64,000 nt of DNA from Roridomyces roridus (Eukaryota; Basidiomycota; Agaricomycetes; Agaricales; Mycenaceae). The translations under genes and the position numbers were made by a program. Of this stretch, positions 12,909-23,299 are shown one piece after another. The notes below the pieces were generated by a model. It ran no database searches. It saw nothing but the letters and a program-made list of their open reading frames with translations, and was not told where the DNA came from. How positions within the stretch are numbered: position 1 is the stretch's first letter; each line of letters opens with the position of its first letter. Location of the stretch: assembly GCA_029378245.1 (NCBI GenBank), contig JARKIF010000061.1:62001-126000 (forward strand), in the 5' to 3' direction.

Positions 12909-13578
12909 CTACAAGCTGACTTTCATCCCAGTCACCAGTGATCCCACAGCCTGCTCTAGAGCTCTTGCAGCATGATAATGAAGAACGAAATCAAACTGCG
13001 GTCCCGTCTCCGGACTCTGTGGGTATCGAATGCACTTGGCCACGCCATGCCATTCGTCGGCAATGATACGCAGAGCTTCTACGCCGTCTTTGGCTAATCC
13101 AGTTTCCACAAGCCAGCAACTAGGCATACACTCGTTAGCAAATGGAATCTAACAAAGAATATCGGACGCACCCGACTACCATCCCAGTCCGGCCGATACC
13201 ACCCCGACAATGCACCGCCGTCGTCCGACAGCGCTCCTCATTATCCCGCAAGACTTCCAGGATCACTCGCATATACTCGACACTCTCCGGGAGCGACCGG
13301 TCGTGGATTGGGAATCGGTGGTACTCGATCTCCTCCATGTCGATGGCGAGCAGCGCCGCACGTATCGGTAGTTCCGCAGCATACGGAGAAAGTTCGCGCG
13401 CCTCAGTGAGGTCGACGAAAGTGCGTACACCCGCGAGGAGCAGAGAGTCGATTTTGGGCGAGGAAGTGTTCCGGGGATCCCAAGGGTACTCGCAGGCGAG
13501 CAGGTGGGTGGTGACCCAGTAGGAGTTTGGGATGGGATGTGGGCGGATGTAAGGTTCGCAGGGACGCACAGCGGGCAT
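12909..13578 (-). CDS. Dual-specificity / tyrosine phosphatase-like protein
   Basis: Two exons are joined by a 52 bp intron (13120-13171, GTGCGT..CTAG), giving a protein of about 205 residues. The catalytic P-loop is VHCRGGIGRTG, the HCX5R motif of cysteine phosphatases. The general-acid loop upstream is probably in HDRSLPESVEYM. The family dephosphorylates Ser/Thr/Tyr residues or, in related members, phosphoinositides or RNA caps. The N-terminal IPNSYWVTTHLLACEYPWDP resembles small fungal and bacterial phosphatases that recognise their substrate through this segment. The gene looks complete, and the intron falls directly after the P-loop, between VVG and CWLVE. The physiological substrate is unknown. 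Confidence 0.85.
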
Positions 13579-14032
13579 TACTTGGTAACTGTCCTGAAGT
13601 TACTCCTTATAAGGTAGCCGGCTACCCGGGCTGTCTGAGGCGGTGAGTGGTCGAGAACATCTGTCATTGAACACACCCGGGCCGAGATCAGTCGGGCCAA
13701 GGTTCTAGACCGTCGAGACGTTTTGGTTGGACCAATTTTTCGCCATCGACCAGTCATGAGAGTGAGAGTGCAAGAAGGAAAACAAGAATAGTAGTAGCCT
13801 GGAAGCAACGTCCACCTCGTTCGTGACGACCTCCGACAGGGCCCGTTCGCAGACTGTGATGATTAAGCGCAAGGACTGGAGCCGGGAAACGATATATTCA
13901 GAAAAACAGGTCGGTACGGCAGTACGGTAGATCTGAGTGCGTTTCTCCAGACTGATCGCAGAGTCAGTTAGAAAGCATACATACGAAGAGGAGGAATGCC
14001 GCTCAGCCACGAACCCTTCCTTCTTCAAAAAT
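13579..14032. other. Intergenic region
   Basis: About 450 bp between two minus-strand genes. It contains the phosphatase promoter and the hydrolase 3' end. I see no other feature. Confidence 0.45.
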
Positions 14033-15307
14033 TCAAAACCGAGCGCGAGCTTGGACGAAAGCCACCATATCCTCGATCACCTTCTCCCTATGCGACGGCT
14101 CTTGTACGAGCTCGTGGAACCCATCCTAATAAAATCAATCGTTGAGTTCATGATAGTGATGCAGCACACGCACAGGGTAAGTGATCATAGCCCTGTCGAC
14201 GACAAGTCCCTCCATCTTGTCGTACAGCTCCTTCGTGGCGGCGCATGAGGTAATCTGGGCGGTGCGTATAAAAGATGAGTGTGAATGTTTGGGTGGTACG
14301 TACATTGTCTCCCGTGCCATGGAGGAATAAAACCTATTTGAAGTTGAGTGCCCACTCATTCACAAAGTGGAAGTGCTCACCGGAAGAGACTTGAGCCACT
14401 TCTTGTAGTTCTCGCGTAGAAGGTCCTCACCCTACGCCAGATCAGCGCTTACATCCAAGGAACGAAAAGTACGCACCGCATCGAGCATATCCGATATCCC
14501 GCGCAACGTACCCTGAGCCTTGTGCAGGGGATCGGTAGTACACATGGCGTTGAACACTGGGTCGTGTGAGAACGCCTATGTGGAGGCCATAGTGAATCAA
14601 CCAGCAAATGAGTAAAATCAAGAGCGTGCGTACGTCGTAGAAATCGCGACTAGCAGATGGGACGACAGTATACTGGTCGACATCGGCGGGGTGGTTGCTC
14701 AGCCGTGAAGCCGCTACGCGGGCAGTTGAGGTGAGGACGAGCGGGCTGCACGCGATGATGCCGGAAAGACAGGAGGTGTCGCGCTGGACAGCATAGTTGA
14801 GGACTTCGCCGCCGCCCATAGAGTGTCCGCAGAGGAAGATAGGGAGGGCGGGGAATTGCTGGTGTAGTAATTAGGATGAGCTGCAGACATTCAACGCGAG
14901 ACACACCTTGGATGCGTGCTGGAGAGCCCATTGGATCTTCGTATATCGATCAGCCGTGTTCTCCGCACACAAAAACGGCCACATACATCGTCCAACTGGT
15001 TCACACTGCTAGTCTTCCCATAGGAGCTGTCGGGGCTCTTATTGTCCTCATCAAGCGCAGTCTTCCCGAATCCCCGCTGGTCAAAGGCGAACACTACAAT
15101 CCCGCGCTGAGCAAGCTTCGCATGAGCCTCGGTATATCGCCCGATGTGCTCTGTGTAGCCGTGCACGAAGACGAGGAGAGCTTTGGGCGGCCCCTGACTA
15201 GAAGGGACGGGATAGGTACGGGCGTAGAAGCGCGTTGCGTGTGGGCCGACGAGCCAGGATTCGGTGTATGCGTCGGAGGTCATGTCTGCCAGGGAGTGGA
15301 GAGGCAT
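14033..15307 (-). CDS. Alpha/beta hydrolase of the monoglyceride lipase type
   Basis: The gene has about eight small exons. The protein has the serine-hydrolase fold: oxyanion strand VFVHGYTEHIGRY, nucleophile elbow GHSMGG, catalytic-Asp strand VLFLHGTGDNIT and catalytic-His segment GFHELVQEP. This order and these motifs are typical of monoacylglycerol lipases, which release fatty acid from monoglycerides at lipid droplets or membranes. Introns separate VLFLHGTGDN from ITSCAATKEL and ITYP from DGFHELVQ; all sites I checked keep frame. The start at 15307 gives MPLHSLADM. An in-frame ATG at 15409 would add 34 low-complexity residues, and one at 15283 would shorten the protein by eight. The stop is at 14033-14035. 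Confidence 0.85.
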
Positions 15308-15498
15308 CGTGGTAACGACGACGTGGTTTGTAGGGAAGAGAGGTTTCGGTTGGGGTCCGGCTAAATGGTGTGTATTAGTAACCGGCCGCCCTGACGCGCC
15401 ATCAGCCAACCATCAGCGCGCAATTCACTCGGGCCGGTCCGCCGGTCCGACTTGTATTTTCCGATTCTATTCGATACATAGTAGATCTGCGCAGAGTC

Positions 15499-16786
15499 CT
15501 ATTCACCCTCTGAAGAATCCCACGTCGGAAATCCAGCTGGATGATATGGAAAAACGGTCCTGAGCGCGCGCATCGCAGCATATCGAACATCCTCGTCGTC
15601 CTCACTAAACGCATGCACGGTCAGTCCTCCATGTCCCCGCGGATTGAAGAATAAACACCCACTCGAGGAGATTGACGATTTTTTCAGCCAGAATTTGCCT
15701 GACCTGAGGTGGTATGAGGATCAAGTCGTGTTTCCCCACGGCGTCTACGAGCCAACACGCGCGGCGATTCATATTCTCGATCTTGGATTCGAAAAGTTCG
15801 AGGATGATAGGAAAGTTGGGCGATGCCACCTCGGCCGCGGCGCCGTCGGGGTGCTTTGCTATCCTCGTCAACACCGTCATGGATTCGTGTACCACTTCCG
15901 GGGATTCATCCCTGCAGCGCAGTGAATAAGTTGAGTATGGAAAGCGAGAGTAAAAAGCTTACCGCAAGAGTCCGAATAATTTCTCGAGCGGTATTGCAGG
16001 GAGAATCGACCGTATAGGTCGATCGCGCACTAAACTCTCGATCTGCGCGCATGCTTTCCATCTGACCTCGGCGTCATCCGACTCGAGCAATTCTGGTATA
16101 CGATCAAACGCATTTGTCGTGTCCACAGCCTTCGCGCAGTCCGGATGAGTAGAAATCTCGACGAGCGCTTTTTGAACCGCGGGGTCGTTGGCCTCGCTGG
16201 ATCCGTTTCGTTCAGCGACAATATTTCATGGCCCGAGTGAACAAGAGGTACATACCGCAACATCGGGATAATCCTCCCGATGATCCCGGACATGACCTCC
16301 ATACTAAAATTATGCGCCAGCAGGCCGCCGACGAGCAAGGAAGTGCGTGTACGGAGCACTCGATCCGGCGAGCCTAGCAATTCCGGGATCTGTCCCAGAA
16401 TAGGAGATCTCAAGATTGCTACAGCGTCGTGCTGTCGATAAGCTCTGGCTCCAAGATGCTGAAGAACAGTCCTCTGTGTCGCAAACGAAATGTGTTTGCA
16501 CCTACTCAAAGATCAGATGATGAGCGAAGCCTCTTTTCGTCGGGTGGCGCACATACAAAAGATAGGATGAATACAACTCCAGAGAGACCTTGGACAGCGG
16601 GACGTGGCGATTCTGTGCGATATAGTCGAGGGCTTGCTTATGGTGGATGAGCCGCCGAAGGGGTTTGGCCGCGGAATGAAGTTTCAGTGTCATTGCTGGC
16701 CAGCCTCGAGGAAACGGGTGGCTGTCGATCGCGAGCCACGGGCACCAGCTGCGGGCCTCTGTTCCGGATCGTTGGAAGGACAGCAT
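15499..16786 (-). CDS. ARM/HEAT-like repeat protein, lineage-specific family
   Basis: The exons encode helical repeats resembling armadillo/HEAT units. Examples are EVRWKACAQIESL, EVVHESMTVLTRIAKHPDGAA and the C-terminal EDVRYAAMRALRTVFPYHPAGF, which ends at TAG 15499-15501. The N-terminal block AAKPLRRLIHHKQALDYI and the following KxxPLSKxxLEXYSSYLLYV match the gene at 43033-45701, so the two are paralogs. The chosen start (16786, MLSFQRSGTEA) aligns with that paralog's start; an upstream in-frame ATG at 16843 is possible. At least five introns are present. ARM/HEAT repeats serve as protein-binding scaffolds. No catalytic domain is visible and I do not assign a function. Confidence 0.65.
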
Positions 16787-17521
16787 GGAGAGATGACGGA
16801 CGCTCGAGGGAAACAGGGGAGAAGACAGAGGATGGGGGTTCAATCTTTTCTAGTTTTAAACACGCCATGAGGAGGATGGGTGGTGGGGCTGCGAGCATGA
16901 GAAAGCCATTTCGCTAGACGATGCGTTGTTTTCTAGACGAATTGAAGATGCAGAGCTTTCGGAAGGAGCAAGGAGCTGTAAAATGATTAGTTAGTTGCAT
17001 GCAACCTTTACAAGCGAATAGTTTGTGCTGGGGACGTACCCTGCAGGCTTGGGATCCGAAATGCGTCGCAATGACGCTGTATACGCAATAGGACCTCGTG
17101 GAAAGCATATACTCCCTCTGTGATGAAAACCGTGGTGAGCACTGAGATCGCGGAAGCTTATATGGATACCTTGCACTGGCGGATGAGACCCTGCAGTTTC
17201 CCTGCACGACAGCCTTGAATACCGTGGGGTGAGTGCACGAGGCTGCCACAAGCACTGCCTGTCCGATCCAAATTGACGCACAGCAGTAAATGCGAACGAA
17301 GTGAGGACCACAGCTCGGTGGAATCTAGAGCCAGGCGCAGCCCGGAGGATTACTGGAGGAGATGATGATTGTTCTGGTCAAGGAGCGTGATCGGCAATCA
17401 GCGATGGCTCGGGTACCGGCCCGGGTGCCGCCTGCCACCATTGTCAATCCACAAGGCCGCCAAATCAGCGCTTCCCATGAGGCTGCTTCGCCCTTTCTAA
17501 CCAACCCATCTTGCACCATCC
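16787..17521. other. Intergenic region with a duplicated promoter-like segment
   Basis: No supported gene. The right part (17311-17450) is shared with 20712-20810 and is listed separately. The left part contains the promoter of the ARM-like gene. Confidence 0.45.
17311..17450. repeat. Duplicated upstream segment, copy 1
   Basis: It shares the ordered words AGCTCGGTGGA, GGAGGAGATGAT, CGTGATCGGCAATCA (copy 2 has TGTGATCGGCAATCA) and GATGGC with copy 2 at 20712-20810, with gaps between them. It lies just upstream of the F-box-like start at 17522. Confidence 0.55.
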
Positions 17522-17790
17522 ATGGGTATCTCAGACGTGCCCCCAGAGATGCTATGCCGCATTCTTTTGCTGTCAGATGCTCAGACGACTCTCAGATGCT
17601 GTTCTGTGAGTCCCCACGTGGTTTTAACTTTTGGCCGGGCCCCGAATTCACCCCCGCGAGCTGACAACTCTTCGCGAAACTTAGGGCTTGCCGCAAATTT
17701 CAACAGAATTGTTCAGATTTTGATCACTTGTCAAACTCTGGCTTATCTCCCGGCCAATGTCTCCGAATCCTGACCCATCTGTACATCTGC
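17522..17790 (+). pseudogene. F-box N-terminal fragment
   Basis: The first exon-like block reads MGISDVPPEMLCRILLLSDA and continues TTLRCCS up to a GTGAGT donor at about 17606. This is a classic basidiomycete F-box opening (VPPEML..IL..SDAQTTLRCCS). The next acceptor, near 17683, leads into LPQISTELFRF and then a stop. No LRR or other C-terminal domain follows. It is probably a decayed F-box gene of a different subfamily from the array at 23-30 kb. Confidence 0.5.
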
Positions 17791-18341
17791 CATATGCCAC
17801 TTTGACACTGCTTCGGGTAGAAAAATACGAATTGCCATGCTTGCAAACAACGTTAAAAGCATCATTTATTTCCTACTTCTCCTGCTTGACGGGTATTTTT
17901 TTGGTCTGCCAGGTGTTTCATGGATCCTCAATGTTCGTTTTTCAAATATCTATTGCAGGTGCGAGGACGTCGACTGCTGTTGGCGCTGGGGGTACCATCG
18001 CGCTCGGCTCATTGACGGCGATGGTAGACTTACCACTGACAGGTGGCAGGTGCCGAGATGTCAAATTCAATGAGACCGCGAAGTGCCTTGACAATATCAA
18101 TCTTTCGATCTTTCAATCTTTCAATCATTCAACACCTCTCCTCATCTCTTTTCTTGCTCTCTCCCTCCGCTGCTCCCAGTTCACCACAAAGCTTCTCATC
18201 TCCATCCAACTCCATCGCTCACGGTGCATTAGCCCGATCCTCAGCGTTGCCTCAGCTAGGACTACCTTGAAACGTGAGTGCACACTCAGGCTGCACCCTC
18301 GGAGATTCTGCCCGTCGATTCGACTCACAGACCCACAGAAC

Positions 18342-19212
18342 ATGCAGACCATTGAGCCACCCATCAGCGTGGAGACGGTCCTGTCGTGGGGTAACGAACC
18401 TGCACCCCTTCCCGAAGCTCTCGTTGCTCGCCCATGGATCGCAGTGGCCGAAAACGAGCTTGGTCGCATCGAGCGCGATATCCAGGCTCTAGAGGGACGT
18501 CGAGCGTCGCTCTTGCGCCATATCACCGCCTACCGCACGGTATTTGCACCCCACAAAAGACTGCCCTCGGAAATCCTTCGCCATATCATCATTTTATGCG
18601 TTGCTTTGCAGCCCCAGCCGCGGCTGCCCGGCCACGGGACTCTCAGGGTCGATTTGACTAAGATCTTGAGCGACCGTTCGGACGCGCGCTTTACCCTGCG
18701 TCAAGTCTGCTCCAAATGGCGTTCGATTATTCTGGGGACGCATGAACTTTGGACTGATGTGCATATCTATTTCGGGTGGAGGGATCGAAGGGAAACGCGC
18801 ATCTTGTTGAGGCTCTTCCAAACTTGGCTTTCCCTCGGTGGAAAGCATCCGCTGACACTCGATGTTTGCATACGAGGAGACCATGGTGACATCGGGCCGG
18901 TGCTTTTTGGGTGTCCGCACCGACTCCGATCTCTCACGGTTTCACCACTGAATGCACAGTGTGTTCAAGACCTCCTGGCCGGGCGCCACGGATCCATGGC
19001 TCATTTGGAGGAACTTACTCTGGACAATTCGGGCTCTTCCACGTCCCTTCCGACAAAGCACTCCACCATTTTCCTTGGTTCAAGTCATCTGCGTTGTACC
19101 ACCCTGATTGGATTCTCCGATGAAATGCTGGAACCATTCAGGATCCCATGGGCTCAGCTCACGCAGTTGAACCTCGAGAACAGCCGCATTTCAAGGACCC
19201 GACTTGTATCCA
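18342..19212 (+). pseudogene. F-box/LRR-like family copy, truncated by an insertion
   Basis: The frame opens with MQTIEPPISVETVLSWGNEP, the family signature, followed by ALVARPWIAVAENELGRIER and the F-box block LPSEILRHIIILCVALQ. It continues through LRQVCSKWRSIILGTHELW up to IPWAQLTQLNLENSRISRTRL. Intact relatives continue for another 250 residues, but this copy stops at TGA 19218-19220, inside the terminal repeat of the element that begins at 19213. A pyrimidine-rich tract with CTTTCAAT repeats (about 18098-18130) precedes the start. The copy is about 290 residues long instead of about 545 and is probably non-functional. Confidence 0.8.
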
Positions 19213-20535
19213 CACTGTGAGACCCGGGGGACATGATTTTCATGTACCCCGGGTACCCCCAAATCATGCACCGATGCCATGAAACTCACGTGAGGGTGGT
19301 CGAAAATCACCTCCTCCTCCATGAAATGTGAATAACCAATTCATGTCCGTTTTCGACGTTTTCATGTACCGAATTCATGTTCCCATGACATGAAAATGAC
19401 TGGGAACTGAGTGGGTTTGATTTGAGCAATGCAGCTTCCTAATGAATACTATTCCTGAGGGACTGAATTTCGGATGAAAGGAATATGAATTTCAAAGTAA
19501 TGTAGCTAATACAAGGAAGTGCTACCAGCAGCCCGCCCGCTATTGCTTCCACCACCACCGGGACTCAAGAGCCACACACGCATCACCGGATTCGAAAAGA
19601 TCAACCTGCGGCTGGATGTCAGATCAGAATGCGGCTCGAAGGTGTACACTAGTACACACCTCAAGCAGTGGGAGGCCACGGTAGCGGCGTCGTAGATGGG
19701 GAGGGAATCAAGCTCAAGGACAAAAGCCATAGAAGGGCACATACCTGAAAGAAGCGAGCTCTGGCCCCGCCATCGACTCGAGAAGCTTGAGGACATCAAG
19801 TTCGTATCCGGTCAGCAGATCGTAGCAGGATGAGCTCGTGACGCACCTGAGGTCAACAGTGATTGGAGCACTGGGTCCCAAGAACCAAGCCCTACACTCA
19901 GTCGAGACAGCCACAGCGGCTTCTTGTGCTGTCTTCAAGCTGTCGTCCGAGGTTCATGATGTGCAGAGTGGAAGGGCATCAAAGGGTCCAGACGTTGATA
20001 TTGCAATGAAGTACTGTCGACAGGGGGCTCCTGGGGAGAAGAGAGTGGAGGAGAGGTACATTGAAGAACGGGGGGGAAGACGACATGAGGGTTGGGAGGA
20101 AGGAGTGGAGCGCCGTGACAGACGTGACACCACTGACCTCATCCGCAGCATGGCTCCACACCGGCCTTCCCACAACTTTCCCAAGTCCTTCTCCGTGCAA
20201 ATATCTCACTGTGCAACAGCGCGGTCGTCAAGGGACGTCCAGACGGGGTATAGGTTGATCGAAGAAGACCCTGGCTCGATCAATGTTCATTTCCATCTTG
20301 CTCCCTGATTTTCATGTGTTTCTCCCATGATTTCGGCTTCACCAATTCAGCGGAATTGTTCCTGATTTTCACCGAAGAGGCCATGATTTGATACATTGTA
20401 CGGACTCTGTAAAAATCGCAAATTAACGTCTGAAGTACCCGAGGTATTTGATCTGTTCATTTCAGGCCATAGACTGTGATTCTGCTTGTTCATGGCACGG
20501 CGACATGAAATTCATGTGCCGTTGTTTTCACAGTG
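19213..20535. mobile_element. Putative non-autonomous DNA transposon (hAT-like) carrying a gene fragment
   Basis: The element begins CACTGTGA and ends TCACAGTG, an 8 bp terminal inverted repeat typical of hAT-like ends. Next to the left end is a strong hairpin (19223-19253, stem of 13 bp with one mismatch). TTCATGT/ACATGAA words recur near both ends as subterminal repeats. The left end lies inside an F-box gene. The 8 bp flanks (19203-19210 and 20536-20543) match at six of eight positions, so a target duplication is plausible but not proven. The interior on the minus strand (about 19938-19506) reads like part of a fungal F-box/LRR protein (DVLKLLESMAGPELASFR, then a GTATGT donor). No transposase is present. 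Confidence 0.5.
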
Positions 20536-20906
20536 CCTCTATCTTCTGATTCCACCCCAGCCACGGATACTTCAAGTACCTAGCTTCACTAAGTCTGTCT
20601 GCCTCATGAAACTAGACCGTCGGGGTGATTGCCAGTCGTATTCATTGAAGATATTAAGATAACATCACTTTTTTTCCCGCAAGGCTCCGCCTCTAAGCCG
20701 ATTGGGGACTACAGCTCGGTGGAGGAGATGATCAAATGATAGTGGTTCCGGTCAAGCAGTGTGATCGGCAATCAATGATGGCCCGTGGCTTCCTTCTCCC
20801 ACCATGTCCGCCCGACATCCTGTGAACTTGAAGCTGGACTCGGATCGCCGCGCGCGCAGTCGACTCTTAATTCCGCTGCGCATCGGGCGAATGTTAGCTA
20901 GGCCCC
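20536..20906. other. Intergenic region upstream of the carboxypeptidase
   Basis: It contains the second copy of the duplicated upstream segment (about 20712-20810) and the carboxypeptidase promoter. I do not find the missing C-terminal half of the F-box copy here. Confidence 0.45.
20712..20810. repeat. Duplicated upstream segment, copy 2
   Basis: It has the same ordered words as 17311-17450. The central TGTGATCGGCAATCA and the preceding CGGTCAAG block are the best conserved. It lies 100-200 bp upstream of the carboxypeptidase start, so it may be that gene's promoter, copied elsewhere. Confidence 0.55.
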
Positions 20907-22975
20907 ATGTCCCCCACCAAGTCTAATGGCCTCATCCTGCCTTCTGCGTCTCCCCAGCGGCGACAGCGCTCCACTTCCAGCGGTATCGCGGTCTTCCTTC
21001 TCTCTTTGATAACTCTTTGGACTCTGTGCCGATCCTGGTGCTCTCTCAATACCACAAACGTATCTGCGCCCTCCGAGTCGTTCTACCACCGCATCCACAA
21101 ACCAGCTGGGCTCTGCGGGAACTCGTCCGCAGTGTCGCATGCAGGACATATCGGTCTTCACGGAGACTCGGAAATCTCTCCCAAGCGTTCTTTCTTCTGG
21201 TATGCCCTCAATTCCCTTGCTTGATCCACATCTGAAGATTGTCCAGGTACTTTGAGGCAGACGGAAACCCCGCAGAGGCACCTATCATCCTGACGATAGG
21301 CGGTGGCCCCGGGACTAGTGGGATGATGAATCCTCTACAAGGCCAATCACCGTGCTCTGCGACCGAGGACGGACTCGTGCTCAATCCGTATACTTGGACG
21401 AGAAAACACAATCTACTTGCGTTGGACCATGTGCGTATGATATTCCATGCTCTTATGACAATTAACACTCAAATCCCACAGCCCATCGGCGTGGGCTTCT
21501 CCTACGGCACGCATGTTAACAATAGCAGGACAGCGGCTCACGACGTCTACGATTTTCTTCAAAAATTCTTTATCCTTTTCCCACATCTTGCTAGGTAACG
21601 TCTCGATAGCTGGTTCGACTTTCGCTAACTTGTGTCCAGGAACAAATTCATCGTATCCGGCGGTTCGTACGGTGGCATCTACGTGCCCAACATCGCTACC
21701 GTCATTCACGAGCAGAATCTTCTGCTTGAATCAAGGCGTGGCCAGCCCGGGGCGATTCCCATCCGTCTGGAATCGCTCATCATCAGCAATCCCATAACTG
21801 TGCGCTACCACTTCTCCGCCATTGACCTCGGTCGTTCTAAAATCATGATTGCAGAGCCCCACGGCGCACTTCCGCTGGCTCCTGCAATACCGCTGCCAGG
21901 AACATCATCTGCACAACGAAACCGAATGCGCGCAGCTCTACTCGATGCTCCCCGCGTGCCTCGACAGCATCGACATGGCTTTACAAGTCCCGACCGTAGC
22001 AAACCGCGTCGCCGCGGTGCATTTGTGCTACGGGATGAACGAGGCTGCGGATTTCCATGGGACTGTGATTGAGGATATTCGGCGCACGGTGCGTCCGAGT
22101 TCTATTGTGCTCTCCCGCCGGAAGAGATTCACCCGACGCTCAGTGCATCCCAAAACCAGGTTCAGATCCCGTCATCCAATGCCACCCGCAATTCAAGTGG
22201 TTCCAAGAGATCTTCAGCGACGCACACGTCCGGCGGGAGCTGGGTGTTCCCGCTGGGTTGAATTTCACTTCGTCGAATCGGCAGGTGAATGAAGAGTTCC
22301 ATGCCGAGGGTGACTCGTGAGTGTCGCGTCTTATCCGTTGAGTTCATTGTTAATAATGCATGATGGATGCATGGTAGAATTCGTGCTCATGAGCTGCTCT
22401 ACCCCCCTCTCCTCGCTGCGGGTATCCGCGTCCTCCGTGCGTCCTCCCACTTTTTCACCCCGAGCCCCTTCAATTGACGTGGTCCCGTCCTCAGATTACA
22501 TCGGAAAACAAGACGCCAACTGTCCGTGGCTTGGCACGCTATCCTTCGTACGTCGATTCACCTCACGTTTTATTCATCGCACTCCGAAATTCAATTTGAC
22601 CGTAGCTCAAACTCCTCAACACCCCACTCCAACAATCTTTCTTCAACGCACTGGACGTTCCCTGGCCTGCGAACACCCCCTGGCCTGCGAACACCCATGA
22701 AGACGTAGGCACGGTACGCGCTGTAGGCCCCGGAGCTGGGAACTTGACGCTCGTTTTGTTGGAGGGAGCAGGACATTTCGTGAGTTCTCATAATCTCATC
22801 TCATCTTCGCGGAGGCGGAGGAGGAGGACTGATATATGTGTCCCCATTTCAGACCGTCGCGGACCAACCGGCGCTCGCACAGAAGATCGTGGAGACGTGG
22901 GTGGCGAATGAGCCGTGGTTTGAGCCCGTTGACGTTGGACAATTGCAGGGAGGTATCTCAACGTTAACTGGATAG
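20907..22975 (+). CDS. Serine carboxypeptidase (peptidase family S10)
   Basis: A multi-exon gene whose product follows the S10 layout. A hydrophobic N-terminal segment (IAVFLLSLITLWTLC) acts as signal anchor or signal peptide. Next comes ILTIGGGPGTSGMMNP at the oxyanion site, LALDHPIGVGFSYGT, and the nucleophile elbow in GGSYGGIYVPNIA. The Asp region is IGKQDANCPWLGT and the His region is GAGHFTVADQPALA. S10 enzymes remove C-terminal residues in the vacuole or outside the cell. The usual elbow is GESYGG; here it is GGSYGG, and the oxyanion motif has Thr where Cys is usual. An in-frame 18 bp tandem duplication repeats PWPANT near the C-terminus. The stop is TAG at 22973-22975. All joins I checked keep frame. 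Confidence 0.85.
22661..22696 (+). repeat. Perfect 18 bp tandem duplication in the carboxypeptidase exon
   Basis: Two identical 18 bp units (CCTGGCCTGCGAACACCC) stand side by side and add six residues, PWPANT, without shifting frame. It lies between the catalytic Asp and His blocks. Confidence 0.9.
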
Positions 22976-23299
22976 TTTTTGTGGAATCCGAAAAAAGTGT
23001 GCTGTCGATTCTTTGTCACGTCCTAGGACTAGAAATCGACGCGTTTCCTTTGAGATCGGTTTTTTGGAATGCGGCGCCACTAATCGAAAATCGAAACCAG
23101 AGCGGACGTACGTTAGTAAGTTTACGTCAACACAAAACACTCGCATACATACACCTGTTGCTTCTGACTCCCATCTCGACTCGGCGGTCTACACCGATTC
23201 GTCGATTGCGAATTCATCCCTGTTTCTTCCCCTGCCAGTTTCTTGTTGTTTCTCGAAAACCATCGACCCGAACGGATTCTGTGGATCTCCCATGGGTAA
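22976..23299. other. Intergenic region
   Basis: About 320 bp between the carboxypeptidase stop and the F-box array. Nothing is recognisable apart from promoter-like pyrimidine tracts. Confidence 0.4.

Noticed and set aside
17757..18341. N-terminal extension of the truncated F-box copy
   Set aside because: The frame is open by chance. Family members start at MQ(T/S)xEPP, and the upstream part is promoter and 5' UTR-like.
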